Shown here in pieces: positions 42,365 through 42,392 of a stretch of 42,392 bases of DNA (the first letter of the stretch is position 1; each line of letters begins with the position of its first letter). The notes under the pieces were generated by a model. It was not told the DNA's origin, did not search any database, and saw only the letters and a program-made list of their open reading frames with translations. A program made the position numbers and the translations under genes. This stretch comes from Bacteroidia bacterium (GTDB lineage: Bacteria > Bacteroidota > Bacteroidia > Bacteroidales > Azobacteroidaceae): NCBI GenBank assembly GCA_025996865.1, contig BNTV01000031.1, forward strand, positions 1 to 42,392, given 5' to 3'.

Positions 42365-42392
42365 TTTAAAATAACAGTCCCCGCAGAAATTT

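Noticed and set aside
1..42392. CRISPR arrays, rRNA genes, tRNA genes and intact insertion sequences
   Set aside because: No regularly spaced repeats, rRNA-like or cloverleaf-forming segments, and no transposase frames with terminal inverted repeats were seen on either strand.

Overview
The window is from a Bacteroidota chromosome, most likely order Bacteroidales. The evidence is two SusC/SusD pairs, a hybrid two-component regulator of the polysaccharide-utilisation type, repeated TAnnTTTG (-7) promoter elements with almost no Shine-Dalgarno sequences, an sdhC-sdhA-sdhB operon with a one-piece di-haem SdhC, and a DUF4827-type lipoprotein next to glmM. Two pectinases carry C-terminal regions resembling type IX secretion sorting domains. 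This points away from typical gut Bacteroides and towards a Dysgonomonadaceae, Paludibacteraceae or Porphyromonadaceae-like lineage. That placement is inference.

Layout. 1-1734: the 3' part of a DsbD-like thiol:disulfide interchange protein, then mazG, separated by two facing arrays of a 7-bp repeat. 1735-7372: a 486-bp leader region and an orphan SusC/SusD pair closed by a long terminator hairpin. 7430-10742: a housekeeping block, rpe, comEC-like, nrnA-like. 10721-31886: a complete pectin utilisation locus. Seven genes run leftwards from 27363 (susC, susD, a DUF4957/DUF5123-like surface lipoprotein, GH28 polygalacturonase, PL1 pectate lyase, a mosaic CE8 pectin methylesterase, and a CE12-GH43 fusion). 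The divergent hybrid two-component sensor/regulator (27570-31886) sits beside susC. 31998-33975: a DUF4827-like lipoprotein and glmM. 33976-35997: an interspersed inverted repeat, a deletion remnant of a serine DNA invertase, and a lipoprotein/outer-membrane barrel pair. 35998-39487: sdhCAB with a clear promoter. 39660-42392: an AT-rich accessory end with a YhcG (DUF1016) remnant, a DUF1905/DUF1801 gene pair, an integron attC-like folded site, and an AlbA_2/RecG-like ATP-binding protein flanked by a near-perfect 23-bp direct repeat.

How the genes work together. In the pectin locus, methylesterase (CE8) and acetylesterase (CE12) activities would strip esters. PL1 and GH28 would cut the de-esterified homogalacturonan. 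GH43 would remove arabinose or xylose side groups. The surface lipoprotein and SusD would bind products, SusC would import them, and the periplasmic propeller of the regulator would sense them and switch on the operon through its AraC-type output domain.

The best candidates for something undescribed are the accessory end (attC-like site, truncated genes, flanking direct repeat) and the mosaic, probably surface-sorted pectinases. I found no CRISPR array, rRNA, tRNA or intact transposase.
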